DNA of 59,166 nucleotides from Pseudomonadota bacterium. Its GTDB lineage: Bacteria > Pseudomonadota > Alphaproteobacteria > Rhodospirillales > Casp-alpha2. Below are positions 1 to 8,158 of the stretch, piece after piece. The translations under genes were made by a program, and so were the position numbers. The notes below the pieces were generated by a model. That model had not been told where the DNA came from. It did no database searches and was given only the letters and a program-made list of their open reading frames with translations. The stretch spans positions 1 to 59,166 of the forward strand of contig JAQBYB010000008.1 of NCBI GenBank assembly GCA_027624235.1, read 5' to 3'. Every line of letters starts with the position of its first letter. Positions within the stretch are counted from its first letter, which is position 1.

Positions 1-104
1 AAGAATGCAGAAACTTCTTTGCTGCAGACGGTTATGCGTCAAAATAAATCGGAAATGCTCTAATAAGGGCACGCCTTTTAAGCACATGGAAAACGGGGAC
101 GATC

Positions 105-1322
105 TTGGCGGCCATAACCGTCATCACTGTATTTTCCGGTTTGAGTAATTCAGCCCAGGCACAGAAATCCAAAGACACCATCACCATCGGTGCGGCGCTT
201 TCAATGACCGGAATAAATGGAGTCAATGGCAAGCATACGCGCCGCGGTTACGAATTGGCCAAATCACTGATTAACGAAAACGGCGGCGTCTCCGTCGGCG
301 GCACGAAATTTGAACTTGCCATAAAATACTACGATGACGAATCAAATCCGGTTCTGGCGCGCAAGCTGGCCAAACGGCTGATTACCAAGGACAAGGTCCG
401 GCTGATGCTCGGTCCTTATTCGACCAGCACCACGGCAACCGTCGCGGAAGTCACGGAAAAGTACAAGGTGCCGATGGTGCAGGCCAACGGCGCTTCGTTG
501 TCGTTGTTCGACAAGGGCTACAAGTACATGTTTGCGGTGCTTTCCAGCGCCGATCGCTATCTCGGCAATGCCCTTAACCTGGCGGCGGAACAGAGCAAAA
601 AATCCGGCGTCGATTCCTCGACGCTGAAAGTGGCGATTGCCGTTGAGGACGATTCGTTTTCGTCCGACCTTCGTAAGGGCGTGCTTGCGGATGCCAAGAA
701 ATTCAACATGACCGTGGTCATTGATGAAAAATTGCCGCGCGATTTCGGCGACATGACGTTCATCCTCGACAAGGTCAAATTCGAGAAACCCGACATCCTG
801 ATCGTTTCCGGCCATGACAAGGGCGCTGATCTGGCCATTCGCCAAATCAAGGAGCAAAAGGTCGACGTGCCGATGTTGGCGATGACCCATTGCGAAGGCG
901 CTGATATCCACGGCAAGTATGGGCTTGGCGCCAATTACACGCTGTGCAGCACCCAATGGGCGAACACCATGAAACACAAGGGCCGCTGGTTTGGCACCGC
1001 CGACAACTACCATCGCCAGTTCACCGCGGAATATGGGTACGAGCCCCCGTACCAGGCGGCGGAATCATCGGCCGCGGTTCTGGTGATGGCTGATGCCATC
1101 GAACGCGCCGCCAGCCTGGACAAACAGAAAATCCGCGAGGCGCTGGTGAAAACCGATCTCAAGACTTTCTTTGGCTGGGTCAAGTTCGACGAAACCGGCA
1201 AGAACATCGCTAAGCCAATGGTCCTGCGTCAGCTTTTTCAAGGAAAATACCTGACCGTCGCGCCGTCGGGCTTCGCCCAGCACGAGGTCGTCTACCCGAG
1301 ACCTAAGTGGAGCGATCGCTGA
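105..1322 (+). CDS. ABC-type branched-chain amino acid-like substrate-binding protein
   Basis: This is a periplasmic type 1 binding protein of the Leu/Ile/Val (Peripla_BP_6) kind, expected to deliver a small ligand to an ABC importer. The mature part opens with the family signature TITIGAALSMTG, followed by a YDDESNP segment and a LMLGPYSTST loop typical of the ligand cleft. The start is unclear: the TTG used here leaves a hydrophobic signal h-region and an AQA cleavage site but no basic n-region. The frame stays open back to about position 48 and there encodes Arg- and Lys-containing residues, but it has no ATG or GTG. No permease or ATPase gene lies in the window; SulP starts 10 bases downstream. 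Ligand is unknown. Family assignment is firm, start is not. Confidence 0.8.
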   Translation: MAAITVITVFSGLSNSAQAQKSKDTITIGAALSMTGINGVNGKHTRRGYELAKSLINENGGVSVGGTKFELAIKYYDDESNPVLARKLAKRLITKDKVRLMLGPYSTSTTATVAEVTEKYKVPMVQANGASLSLFDKGYKYMFAVLSSADRYLGNALNLAAEQSKKSGVDSSTLKVAIAVEDDSFSSDLRKGVLADAKKFNMTVVIDEKLPRDFGDMTFILDKVKFEKPDILIVSGHDKGADLAIRQIKEQKVDVPMLAMTHCEGADIHGKYGLGANYTLCSTQWANTMKHKGRWFGTADNYHRQFTAEYGYEPPYQAAESSAAVLVMADAIERAASLDKQKIREALVKTDLKTFFGWVKFDETGKNIAKPMVLRQLFQGKYLTVAPSGFAQHEVVYPRPKWSDR

Positions 1323-1332
1323 GCCCCACATC

Positions 1333-3660
1333 ATGGCGGACGATTCCGAAATCGGCCTAAAAGGACGTCTTCGGGCGCTTGGCCTTTGGTCCCTGCCGAC
1401 CCTAAAAGGTGATCTGGCCGGCGGTGCCGCCGCGTCGTTGGTGTCGTTACCGATCAGCATGACGGTGGGGGTCATTGCCTTCGCCCCATTGGGCAAGGAT
1501 TTTGCGGTCCAGGGCGTGCTGGCGGGAATTTATGGCGCGGTGGCGTTGGGTATCTTCGCCGCCCTGTTCGGCGCACGCTCGATCATGATGACCGGGCCAA
1601 GGGCCGCGTCGGCGTTGATTATCGCATCGTTGATGACCAATCTTCTGGCCTCGGACGACCTGTTGTTTCCGTCGGGGCAAACGGTGCATTACGTCATCGC
1701 GATCACCTTCTTCGCCATGTTCATGGCCGGCGCTATCCAGTTTTTGGCGGGGCGGACAGGCATCGCCAATATCGTCAAGAATATCCCCCAGCCGGTCGCG
1801 GCGGGGTTTATGAACAGCGCCGCGCTGATCGTCATCATCAAACAAAGCTGGGCGCTTCTCGATATCCCGAAACAGGAATTTATATTCGATTATCTGGCTC
1901 ATTTGGGTGAAGCCAGGCCGATGACCATGATCCCCGGCGTGATTGCCATTGCCGTTATGATTCTGGCCAAAAAGCGGCTGCCCCAGGCGCTGGCCCCGGT
2001 CGCCAGCTTGTTCGGCGGCACCGCCGCTTTCTATATCCTGCGGTCGGCGTTGAAAGGCGCCGATGTGGGGACGACGCTTGGCGAAGTGACCTCCCGTCTG
2101 CCGGTGCCCCAGGTGCCTGATCTTTTCACCAGCCTGACGGCGGGCGGCGATGTTGTCACGGTTATGTTGCTGGTGGTGCCGGCGGCGTTGTCGCTGGCGG
2201 CGCTGGCCTCTATGGAAACGGCATTGACGCTATCGGCCCTCGATGAGGTCACTGGCCGGCGCACCGATTCAAACCGCGAGATCGCCGGGCATGGTCTCGG
2301 CAACATGGCGGCATCGCTGATCGGCGGCGTCATCGGCTCGGGCGCCATGCTGCGGTCCAGGCCGGGGTACGACGCCGGGGGCAGGACACCGGCGATGGGT
2401 GTATTCCTCAGCCTGATCATGTTGGCCGTCGTTCTTGGTTTCGCCGATCTTATCCAGTTCATTCCGCGCGCCGTCATCGCCGGCATGATTCTGATCGTCG
2501 GTTTTCAGAGTTTCGACCGTTGGTCCTTCGGCCTTTTCCGGCGGTTTTTCACCGGTTTTTCAAAGGTGCGTTGGGCATTGTTGCTGGATATCTTCATCAT
2601 CGTTCTGGTGGTCTGGGTCGCCTTGGCCTTCGATCTGATCGTTGCGGTCGGGGTCGGGATCGTGGTGTCGGTGATTGTTTTTGTGTCCCGCATGAGCCGT
2701 TCTCTGGTGCGCCGCGAATTTCGGGGGCCGGCCATCCATTCCAGAAGTGTGTGGAACGAACGCCGCCAAGCTGCGCTCAAAGATTGCGGCCACCGCATCG
2801 CCGTCCTCGAACTGGAGGGTGCTATTTTCTTCGGCACGGCTGAAGGGCTGGAGGAACGCGTCCATGATCTGACCCGGAACGGCGTCACCCATGTGGTCCT
2901 GGACTTGAAGCGGATTAAATATATCGACAGCACCGGCGCGTTCGTGTTGCAGCGTATCGACCGACAACTGGCCTGGAGCGGCGGCGTCCTTGCGCTCAGC
3001 TACATTCTTCCAGAACGGCGCGAGTCCAAGCGGATTTTTAAAGGCTCCGAGCGCCGAATGAACGTTGCCTTGCGGTCGGTCTGGAGGGCGCTGCAAGACA
3101 CAGGAACGGTCGACGCCATTGGCGAAGACGCCTTTTTCACCGATACCGACAGCGCCCTGGCATTCTGCGAGAACAACCTGTTGCAGGCCGTCGCCGAAAC
3201 CAGCGACGTTGGCGCCGGAAGCCGCAACAACACCCCCGCGATCCTGAATGGTCTGGACGGTGAAGAAATCCGCAAGATCCGCCGTATGTTCACGCGCCAC
3301 GTCTTTGCCGCCGGCGCGACCATCTTCCAGGAAGGTGATGACGGCGACGCGCTCTACTACATTACCCGGGGCCGCGCCGACGTTTATGTTGACGTGGTGG
3401 AATCGGGGTACAGAAAGCGGCTTCTGGCGTTGTTGCGCGGCGCCGTCTTCGGTGAAATGGCGCTGCTCGACAACAAACCGAGGGCCGCCAGCGTCGTCGC
3501 CGCCCAAGATACCATTTGTTACCGTCTTGGCATCGATGCCTTCGAGCGGCTCAAAAAGGCCGACTATGAAATCGCCCTGAAGCTGTTCAACAATATTTGC
3601 ATCATGTTCTCTCAACGGCTGCGTTCGTCCAATGCGATGATTACGGAACTTGAAAAGTAA
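1333..3660 (+). CDS. SulP-family anion transporter with STAS and cyclic nucleotide-binding domains
   Basis: This is an inner-membrane anion transporter (sulfate, bicarbonate or similar) of 775 residues. Residues about 20-450 are the hydrophobic SulP core, including a MTGPRAASALI motif. A STAS domain follows at about 480-590 (VLELEGAIFFGTAEGLEE, then IDSTGAFVL). The C-terminus, about 645-765, is a CRP-like cNMP-binding domain with the phosphate-binding cassette FGEMALLDNKPRAASV. That domain suggests gating by cAMP or cGMP, which is inference. It starts 10 bases after the binding-protein gene and may be co-transcribed with it. SulP-STAS pairs are universal; the extra cNMP module is less common but known. 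Substrate cannot be read from sequence. Confidence 0.88.
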   Translation: MADDSEIGLKGRLRALGLWSLPTLKGDLAGGAAASLVSLPISMTVGVIAFAPLGKDFAVQGVLAGIYGAVALGIFAALFGARSIMMTGPRAASALIIASLMTNLLASDDLLFPSGQTVHYVIAITFFAMFMAGAIQFLAGRTGIANIVKNIPQPVAAGFMNSAALIVIIKQSWALLDIPKQEFIFDYLAHLGEARPMTMIPGVIAIAVMILAKKRLPQALAPVASLFGGTAAFYILRSALKGADVGTTLGEVTSRLPVPQVPDLFTSLTAGGDVVTVMLLVVPAALSLAALASMETALTLSALDEVTGRRTDSNREIAGHGLGNMAASLIGGVIGSGAMLRSRPGYDAGGRTPAMGVFLSLIMLAVVLGFADLIQFIPRAVIAGMILIVGFQSFDRWSFGLFRRFFTGFSKVRWALLLDIFIIVLVVWVALAFDLIVAVGVGIVVSVIVFVSRMSRSLVRREFRGPAIHSRSVWNERRQAALKDCGHRIAVLELEGAIFFGTAEGLEERVHDLTRNGVTHVVLDLKRIKYIDSTGAFVLQRIDRQLAWSGGVLALSYILPERRESKRIFKGSERRMNVALRSVWRALQDTGTVDAIGEDAFFTDTDSALAFCENNLLQAVAETSDVGAGSRNNTPAILNGLDGEEIRKIRRMFTRHVFAAGATIFQEGDDGDALYYITRGRADVYVDVVESGYRKRLLALLRGAVFGEMALLDNKPRAASVVAAQDTICYRLGIDAFERLKKADYEIALKLFNNICIMFSQRLRSSNAMITELEK

Positions 3661-3697
3661 CGCCCCCCGAATTTCCCGATGATTTCCGCCTGGCTTC

Positions 3698-3717
3698 CCG
3701 GGCGTGACAGAGCCCGG
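3698..3717. terminator. Short GC-rich hairpin after the SulP gene
   Basis: CCGGGC and GCCCGG can pair across an 8-base loop, 38 bases after the SulP stop. No T-run follows, so it would be a weak terminator at best. It could also slow 3' RNA decay. Confidence 0.25.
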
Positions 3718-3749
3718 CTAAGTCGTTACATCCATTGCCTGAAAGGTGA

Positions 3750-4016
3750 ATGGACATGGATTTCAATAGCACCACGGCCCTTGGCCTTGCCGCCGCCGCC
3801 GTGACCACGACGGCGTTTTTGCCGCAGGTGGTTAAGGCCTGGCGCACCCGGCATACCCGCGACCTGTCGCTCGCCACGCTGCTGGTTCTCTGCCTCGGCA
3901 TTATCCTGTGGGTGATTTACGGAGTCCTCAGAAGTGACCTGCCGCTGATCCTCGCCAACGCCGTGACGTTGACGCTGGTCGGCACTCTTTTGGTGTTGAA
4001 ACTGAAATATCGGTGA
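3750..4016 (+). CDS. SemiSWEET (MtN3/PQ-loop) family small transporter
   Basis: An 88-residue membrane protein with three predicted helices, the size and layout of bacterial SemiSWEETs, which dimerise to form a sugar uniporter. Helix 1 carries the PQ motif in FLPQVVKAWRTRHTRDLS, and helix 2 has the LGIILWVIYG segment. An upstream AAAGGTGA can serve either the ATG at 3750 or the one at 3756. It lies alone between the SulP gene and a small gene remnant. Family is convincing; whether the substrate is sugar is inferred from the family. Confidence 0.85.
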   Translation: MDMDFNSTTALGLAAAAVTTTAFLPQVVKAWRTRHTRDLSLATLLVLCLGIILWVIYGVLRSDLPLILANAVTLTLVGTLLVLKLKYR

Positions 4017-4020
4017 CCGG

Positions 4021-4059
4021 CTAGGCTAGCACCACGCCCCGGCGTTCCAGGCGGGCCAT
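4021..4059 (-). pseudogene. Remnant of a second copy of the small gene at 5462-5632
   Basis: On the minus strand this reads MARLERRGVVLA and stops. The LERRGVVL stretch matches the last residues of the protein encoded at 5462-5632, and the DNA is nearly identical over about 25 bases around the stop. Only the 3' end survives, so it looks like the tail of a deleted duplicate. Confidence 0.5.
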
Positions 4060-4145
4060 GATGGACTATTGTATTCACTATGGATATTATAGGTCGCCAC
4101 TAGAACTTACCCGCATGGGAATTCCTCACGGTTGTAGATTATCCA

Positions 4146-4997
4146 ATGTCACATAACATCCTAAGCCATGTCAGGTCGTTGGAAGAACTTCACGACCTTA
4201 TCAAAAAAGATCCGGTTTCCGGCGCCTTGGAAGCCGAAAAAAGTGTTGTCCTCGAGGTTCAGGCGGCAGTCGACAAAATCCTCAAGGATGCCGATAAAGT
4301 CATTGCCCAGGTCCATCACAATGCCGAGTCGGCGGCTGAGAAATTAACCAAGGAAGCCGAGCGTACGGTCAAAACAATCAATAAAAATTCAGCAAAAATG
4401 GCGTCCGATATCCTTTCGGCAGCGGCTTCGGCGGGCGGCGGCAGCGCCAAGGAAAACGCCATCAAAGCCAGGAAAATTCTTGATGCCGCCGTAAAAACGA
4501 CGGCCGAGCTAAACCAAAGGGCCGAAAAATCGATCTCCAAGGTCACTGAAAAAGGAGAACAAGCCGAGTCTAAGGTCATGCAGGTCGCTAAGTCTTCGAC
4601 CGGGGATTTGGCCAATGCCGAAAAGGAAGTGGTGAAAAAAATTTCCAAAGCCGGACGCGACGCCGCCGCACAACTTAAGGATTCCCCAGAGGGTAAGCGC
4701 AAACAGGCGGCCGCAGCGGAAGTCATCAAAAAACTCGCCCAGGCGACGGCACTGGTGAAACAGAAATCCAAGGAAGCGTCCGCCCACCTCAAAGAAGCCG
4801 CCGCTGAGGCCATCGAAATGGTTCATGAGGCTGCCGTCAGGGCCACCGAGCGCGTTCATCAATCCATTGATATCGCTAATAAAAAAATACTCGACGTCAC
4901 CGGCGTCGCGATCGAAAAGGCAGTCGGTAAAAAAGAGGCGGCCTTCTTCGATCAGTCAAATCTGAAAGAAAAATGGGGCAAGCGAGGCGGCGGCTAG
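4146..4997 (+). CDS. Lys/Ala-rich helical coiled-coil protein, function unknown
   Basis: A 283-residue protein with no signal peptide or membrane segment. It is almost wholly Ala, Lys, Glu, Val and Ser in heptad-like order, for example AAEKLTKEAERTVKTINK and ATALVKQKSKEASAHLKEA, predicting one long amphipathic helix or coiled coil. The composition resembles phasins, apolipoprotein-like and histone-H1-like proteins, but no family motif is evident. The end is basic (KEKWGKRGGG). The next gene downstream encodes a small helical protein that could belong with it. Real coding is supported by length, clean codon use and the ATG start. Possible roles are granule coating, DNA compaction or a cytoplasmic filament, all speculative. 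Confidence 0.65.
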   Translation: MSHNILSHVRSLEELHDLIKKDPVSGALEAEKSVVLEVQAAVDKILKDADKVIAQVHHNAESAAEKLTKEAERTVKTINKNSAKMASDILSAAASAGGGSAKENAIKARKILDAAVKTTAELNQRAEKSISKVTEKGEQAESKVMQVAKSSTGDLANAEKEVVKKISKAGRDAAAQLKDSPEGKRKQAAAAEVIKKLAQATALVKQKSKEASAHLKEAAAEAIEMVHEAAVRATERVHQSIDIANKKILDVTGVAIEKAVGKKEAAFFDQSNLKEKWGKRGGG

Positions 4998-5108
4998 TCC
5001 CGCACCACACCCAGGAAAACGCGGCCACCTGACCGATATCAACCCGCAATGCGTCAAAAAGGTGTACAATCCATTGTCGAGAGTACGAAGCAGTTGGAGG
5101 AAATCGAG

Positions 5109-5396
5109 ATGCATGACTTTATTACCGCGCCGATGAGGTTCCAGCACATGGCGTTCAAGGCTGCGGCTTCGGTGATGTCGCAGATCGTTGAGATGCAGTT
5201 GCACCTGTTCAAACAGCAATTGGCCCTCTTCGATCTTATGCAAGCCAGCCGGCGTCGGGACGATTCGCCCGTCTCGTCGGTCAATCCGAAGGCCCGGAAA
5301 CGAAAAGGCGGCAAGGTACACTCGCCTTGCTGCGGCCCGGACCTGAAGGACCATTACGGCAAACGCGCCCAGGACGTTGATGTGGAACATATCTGA
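5109..5396 (+). CDS. Small helical protein with a basic tail, phasin-like size
   Basis: The start chosen is the ATG at 5109 because GGAGG ends 8 bases upstream; the open frame extends further 5' without a better site. The 95-residue product begins MHDFITAPMRFQHMAFKAA and has an amphipathic helix rich in Met, Gln and Leu (MQLHLFKQQLALFDLMQAS), then a basic linker (PKARKRKGGK) and a Cys-Cys pair. The helical first half with an aromatic/Met face resembles small phasin-type or granule-associated proteins, but I recognise no defined family. It lies 111 bases after the Lys/Ala-rich gene on the same strand. Confidence 0.5.
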   Translation: MHDFITAPMRFQHMAFKAAASVMSQIVEMQLHLFKQQLALFDLMQASRRRDDSPVSSVNPKARKRKGGKVHSPCCGPDLKDHYGKRAQDVDVEHI

Positions 5397-5461
5397 AGAA
5401 TTTAAACGACGCCGCCCGGACGCATGATCGGCTGGCGATGGATGCGTCGGGCCGAAAGACT

Positions 5462-5632
5462 CTAGTCCAGCACCACGCCTCGGCGTTCCAGTTCTTCCTC
5501 CAGCGCCTCGACGATATCGAAATCGCGCCGGTTCTGGGCGGTTTCCAACAGCACGCGGACCTGATGCTCGGTCATGGCGTCGATGTTGCTGAAAAGCTGC
5601 TTGGCGCGTGAGTCCATGATCCCGTTTTCCAT
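5462..5632 (-). CDS. Small acidic hypothetical protein
   Basis: A protein of about 56 residues, mostly charged helix (LFSNIDAMTEHQVRVLLETA, then IVEALEEELERRGVVLD). Three in-frame starts compete (5656 TTG, 5632 ATG, 5617 ATG); 5632 was chosen as an ATG just after AAGGCAGGA, though that spacing is tight. Conservation is suggested by the second copy of its 3' end at 4021-4059, which keeps LERRGVVL. No family is recognised. It converges with the small gene at 5109-5396. Confidence 0.5.
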   Translation of the reverse strand: MENGIMDSRAKQLFSNIDAMTEHQVRVLLETAQNRRDFDIVEALEEELERRGVVLD

Positions 5633-5814
5633 TCCTGCCTTGCTCGTTGCCTGCAAGTATGTCCGCTTCCGGGGTAGGAAGCGACCTAAAATCGTTCGCC
5701 AACCGCCGTCTCGTCCATTGTTCTATCCTGGAGGTCACTTCTCATTGCGAAGGCACTTGTTTATAGTTTTTTTGTACCCTGCACGGTGCCAAATTTTCTG
5801 AGAGATTGAGAGAC

Positions 5815-7542
5815 ATGGATAATCCAGGAACTAATGCTGAATTAGTCCTCAAGAGAGCGGGCAAAAACCCTCATTCCAAATGGCCGTCATGGGAAAAATC
5901 TAAAAACCGGCTTATTCCTTTTTGCAGCCCGGTGCATGAAGCCAAATTCAAAATTTCCAGTGATGCCGTTTTTTTCACCATTGGGTCGTGTTTCGCCCGG
6001 AACCTTGAGGTACACCTGGATAAATTCGGCATAAAAAATATTAGCCATACTCCCCCGCCGGGCCTACGTAACGGGGTCTGGAGAAATGATTATCTTAACA
6101 AATACACGCCTTACGGCATCGCCACCGAGATCCGTATGGCGCTGGATCCGGATTTCAATCCCCCAGTCTCGGATTTATTAATTACCGACGGTGAAAATTT
6201 CTACGATCCCCATACCAATCTGCCCCATACAATGGGGCCGCAGGATGACGTTCTTGCGCGTCGGGAAAATATAAATAAATATTTTTCCGAAATTCAGAAC
6301 GCCGATGTTGTTGTCATAACCCTTGGGCAAATTGAAACTTGGTACGATTCCAAAACGGATTTGCATTACGACATGGTGCTTCCGCGTCCTTTAATAAAGG
6401 CATATCCGGAGCGGTTCTTTTTAAGGATTCCCCGATATTCGGAGTATCTCCGGGTTATGGAGGAAGCCGTTTCCCTGATTCTTTCCACCGGCAAGGAAAA
6501 GAAAGTCGTTATCACAACATCCCCGGTGCCTGCCAGTCGCACGTTTTCCGGCCGCGATGCATTGGTGTCTTACAGCCATACGAAGTCCCTGCTCAGGACT
6601 CTGGCGCAGGAGCTAGCGGATAATGACGACAGGGTGGACTACTTCCCCAGTTACGAGATTGTCACCTTGTCCGAGCGCGAAAAAGTCTTCAACTCCGACC
6701 TGATCCACGTCGAGGACGGCATCGTTGCCAGGATCATGCAGCAATTTTTTATAAGCTTTTTTGATCTCGATATAACGGATTTTTCGGAACCACGGGCGTG
6801 CCGGATTCAAGGTAGCCTGCTCCGTTCCGAAAGCCATTTCAAGGAGGCCTTTGCGTTTCTTTCGGAGGTGATCGAATCGCACGGGAACGATGAAATCTTA
6901 TTGAGAGAATTGGCATTTGTATCGGGCCGGGTAGACGAACTGGAAAAGCAGGTTTCAATTCTTGAACGGCTGGATACATTAACTCATCCTGGCGAGCCGC
7001 CCATTGACTACAAAGACATCAGCCATCAGGACAGGAACATTCAACGCGCCTGGGACTTACTCAACGCCAAGGAATATGTTGAAGCATCGGCGCGCCTGAA
7101 TGCGGCATTTGCCTTTCATTCCGACGCATTCAGCACCGTTAAATACAATCAGTTCTACCTCAATGTGCTAATGTGCCTCTCAAAATTGAGGCGTCAGCAC
7201 TATTGCAATTACATTGAATTGGATAAGCAGACAGAGGCCCTGAACGCATTGCTGAAGCCCGATCAGGATGAGGAGTTGCGGGCCAAGATCAATGAACTGT
7301 TAACGCAATTTAATACCGGAAATTTCGACGGCGGCGAAGACAGCCTGAAACTATGTTTGATCAAATATCTACCGGTGTTAGCAGCTCCCAGCTCACAGGA
7401 CTTGCGGGTTGCGATCATGGAAATCAGCAAAACTTTTTCAGACCCCGGCCTGCACTACACCATCGATCAAATTAATAATGCCGTTTTTCCGTTTGAATTT
7501 ATTAAATTGGAAGCTTTCTACCAGGATGAAGAAGACGCCTGA
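5815..7542 (+). CDS. GSCFA-domain protein with helical C-terminal extension
   Basis: The signature FFTIGSCFARNLEVHL near residue 50 identifies a GSCFA domain, a family related to SGNH/GDSL hydrolases and often found near polysaccharide genes. Later conserved blocks are VVVITLGQIETWYDSKTD and VVITTSPVPASRTF. The domain ends near residue 320; about 250 residues of helical, TPR-like sequence follow. There is no signal peptide, so a cytoplasmic glycan-modifying or esterase role is likely (inference). The ATG at 5815 is preferred over the TTG at 5806. The gene is visibly more AT-rich than its neighbours and uses many AAA, ATT and TTA codons, suggesting acquisition. No neighbour helps define a substrate. 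Confidence 0.8.
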   Translation: MDNPGTNAELVLKRAGKNPHSKWPSWEKSKNRLIPFCSPVHEAKFKISSDAVFFTIGSCFARNLEVHLDKFGIKNISHTPPPGLRNGVWRNDYLNKYTPYGIATEIRMALDPDFNPPVSDLLITDGENFYDPHTNLPHTMGPQDDVLARRENINKYFSEIQNADVVVITLGQIETWYDSKTDLHYDMVLPRPLIKAYPERFFLRIPRYSEYLRVMEEAVSLILSTGKEKKVVITTSPVPASRTFSGRDALVSYSHTKSLLRTLAQELADNDDRVDYFPSYEIVTLSEREKVFNSDLIHVEDGIVARIMQQFFISFFDLDITDFSEPRACRIQGSLLRSESHFKEAFAFLSEVIESHGNDEILLRELAFVSGRVDELEKQVSILERLDTLTHPGEPPIDYKDISHQDRNIQRAWDLLNAKEYVEASARLNAAFAFHSDAFSTVKYNQFYLNVLMCLSKLRRQHYCNYIELDKQTEALNALLKPDQDEELRAKINELLTQFNTGNFDGGEDSLKLCLIKYLPVLAAPSSQDLRVAIMEISKTFSDPGLHYTIDQINNAVFPFEFIKLEAFYQDEEDA

Positions 7543-7738
7543 ACGTGAAGCATTCCCTTACCGATACGGGGGCAAAGCGGACGTTCCCTGGCCCTCCTAT
7601 GCGCAACCATCTCTCAAAAAACATGCCTTACCCCCTTTATCCGGTTGAGGTGGCAGTTCATTTCGGGACATTCCCTATGAAATTTTCCATAATGCTGGCC
7701 CCGGTACTGAATCCGGTGGAGGAAAAAGGGGTTTGGCC

Positions 7739-8074
7739 ATGAACAAAATCATTCCGGCAGTGGCGGCGGCAGTTTTTCTGTTGGTCGCCAGCCCGGCTTT
7801 CGCCGACCGCATCGACGGCAACTGGTGTTACCAGGACGGCCGCCAAATGACCATCGACGGGCCTCAGATCAAAACTCCGGGCGGCACGGTGATGACCGGC
7901 GAATACGACCGCCATGCCTTTCGCTATATCGCACCCCCAGGGGAGGGGCAGGGCGAGCCAGATGCCGGTGCCGTCATTGCCATGGTGCAGTTGAACGATG
8001 AGACCATTAACGTCCAGGTCGGCAAAGCCCCCGCCGTACAGGTGTGGAACCGCTGTAAGTTGACGATCAGCTAA
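7739..8074 (+). CDS. Small secreted protein, function unknown
   Basis: The start at 7739 is preceded by GGAGGAAAAAGGGG. The 111-residue product has a clear signal peptide (MNKIIPAVAAAVFLLVASPAFA). The mature part, about 90 residues, is beta-rich with two cysteines (GNWCYQDGRQ and WNRCKLTIS) that could form a disulfide. GNWCYQDGRQMTIDG resembles small periplasmic lipocalin- or DUF-type proteins, but no family is certain. It is followed by aspS on the same strand after 84 bases that include a possible promoter. Confidence 0.65.
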   Translation: MNKIIPAVAAAVFLLVASPAFADRIDGNWCYQDGRQMTIDGPQIKTPGGTVMTGEYDRHAFRYIAPPGEGQGEPDAGAVIAMVQLNDETINVQVGKAPAVQVWNRCKLTIS

Positions 8075-8091
8075 GCCGGGGCCGCCGGTCC

Positions 8092-8120
8092 TTGACATTG
8101 GCGCGGGTTCGGGGCCTTTA
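8092..8120 (+). promoter_or_regulatory. Possible aspS promoter
   Basis: A perfect TTGACA lies at 8092-8097, 62 bases before the aspS start. The matching -10 at about 8115-8120 (CCTTTA) is weak, so this is only a candidate. Confidence 0.25.
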
Positions 8121-8158
8121 GCGCGGATAATTCCTTAAGACGGAGCGAGTCAAAATCC

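Noticed and set aside
2560-3615. Long minus-strand frame of 351 codons opposite SulP
   Set aside because: Shadow of the high-GC coding strand; the plus-strand product has full family motifs.
7545-7742. 65-codon frame after the GSCFA gene
   Set aside because: Untypical composition, and its 3' end overlaps the better supported secreted protein start at 7739.
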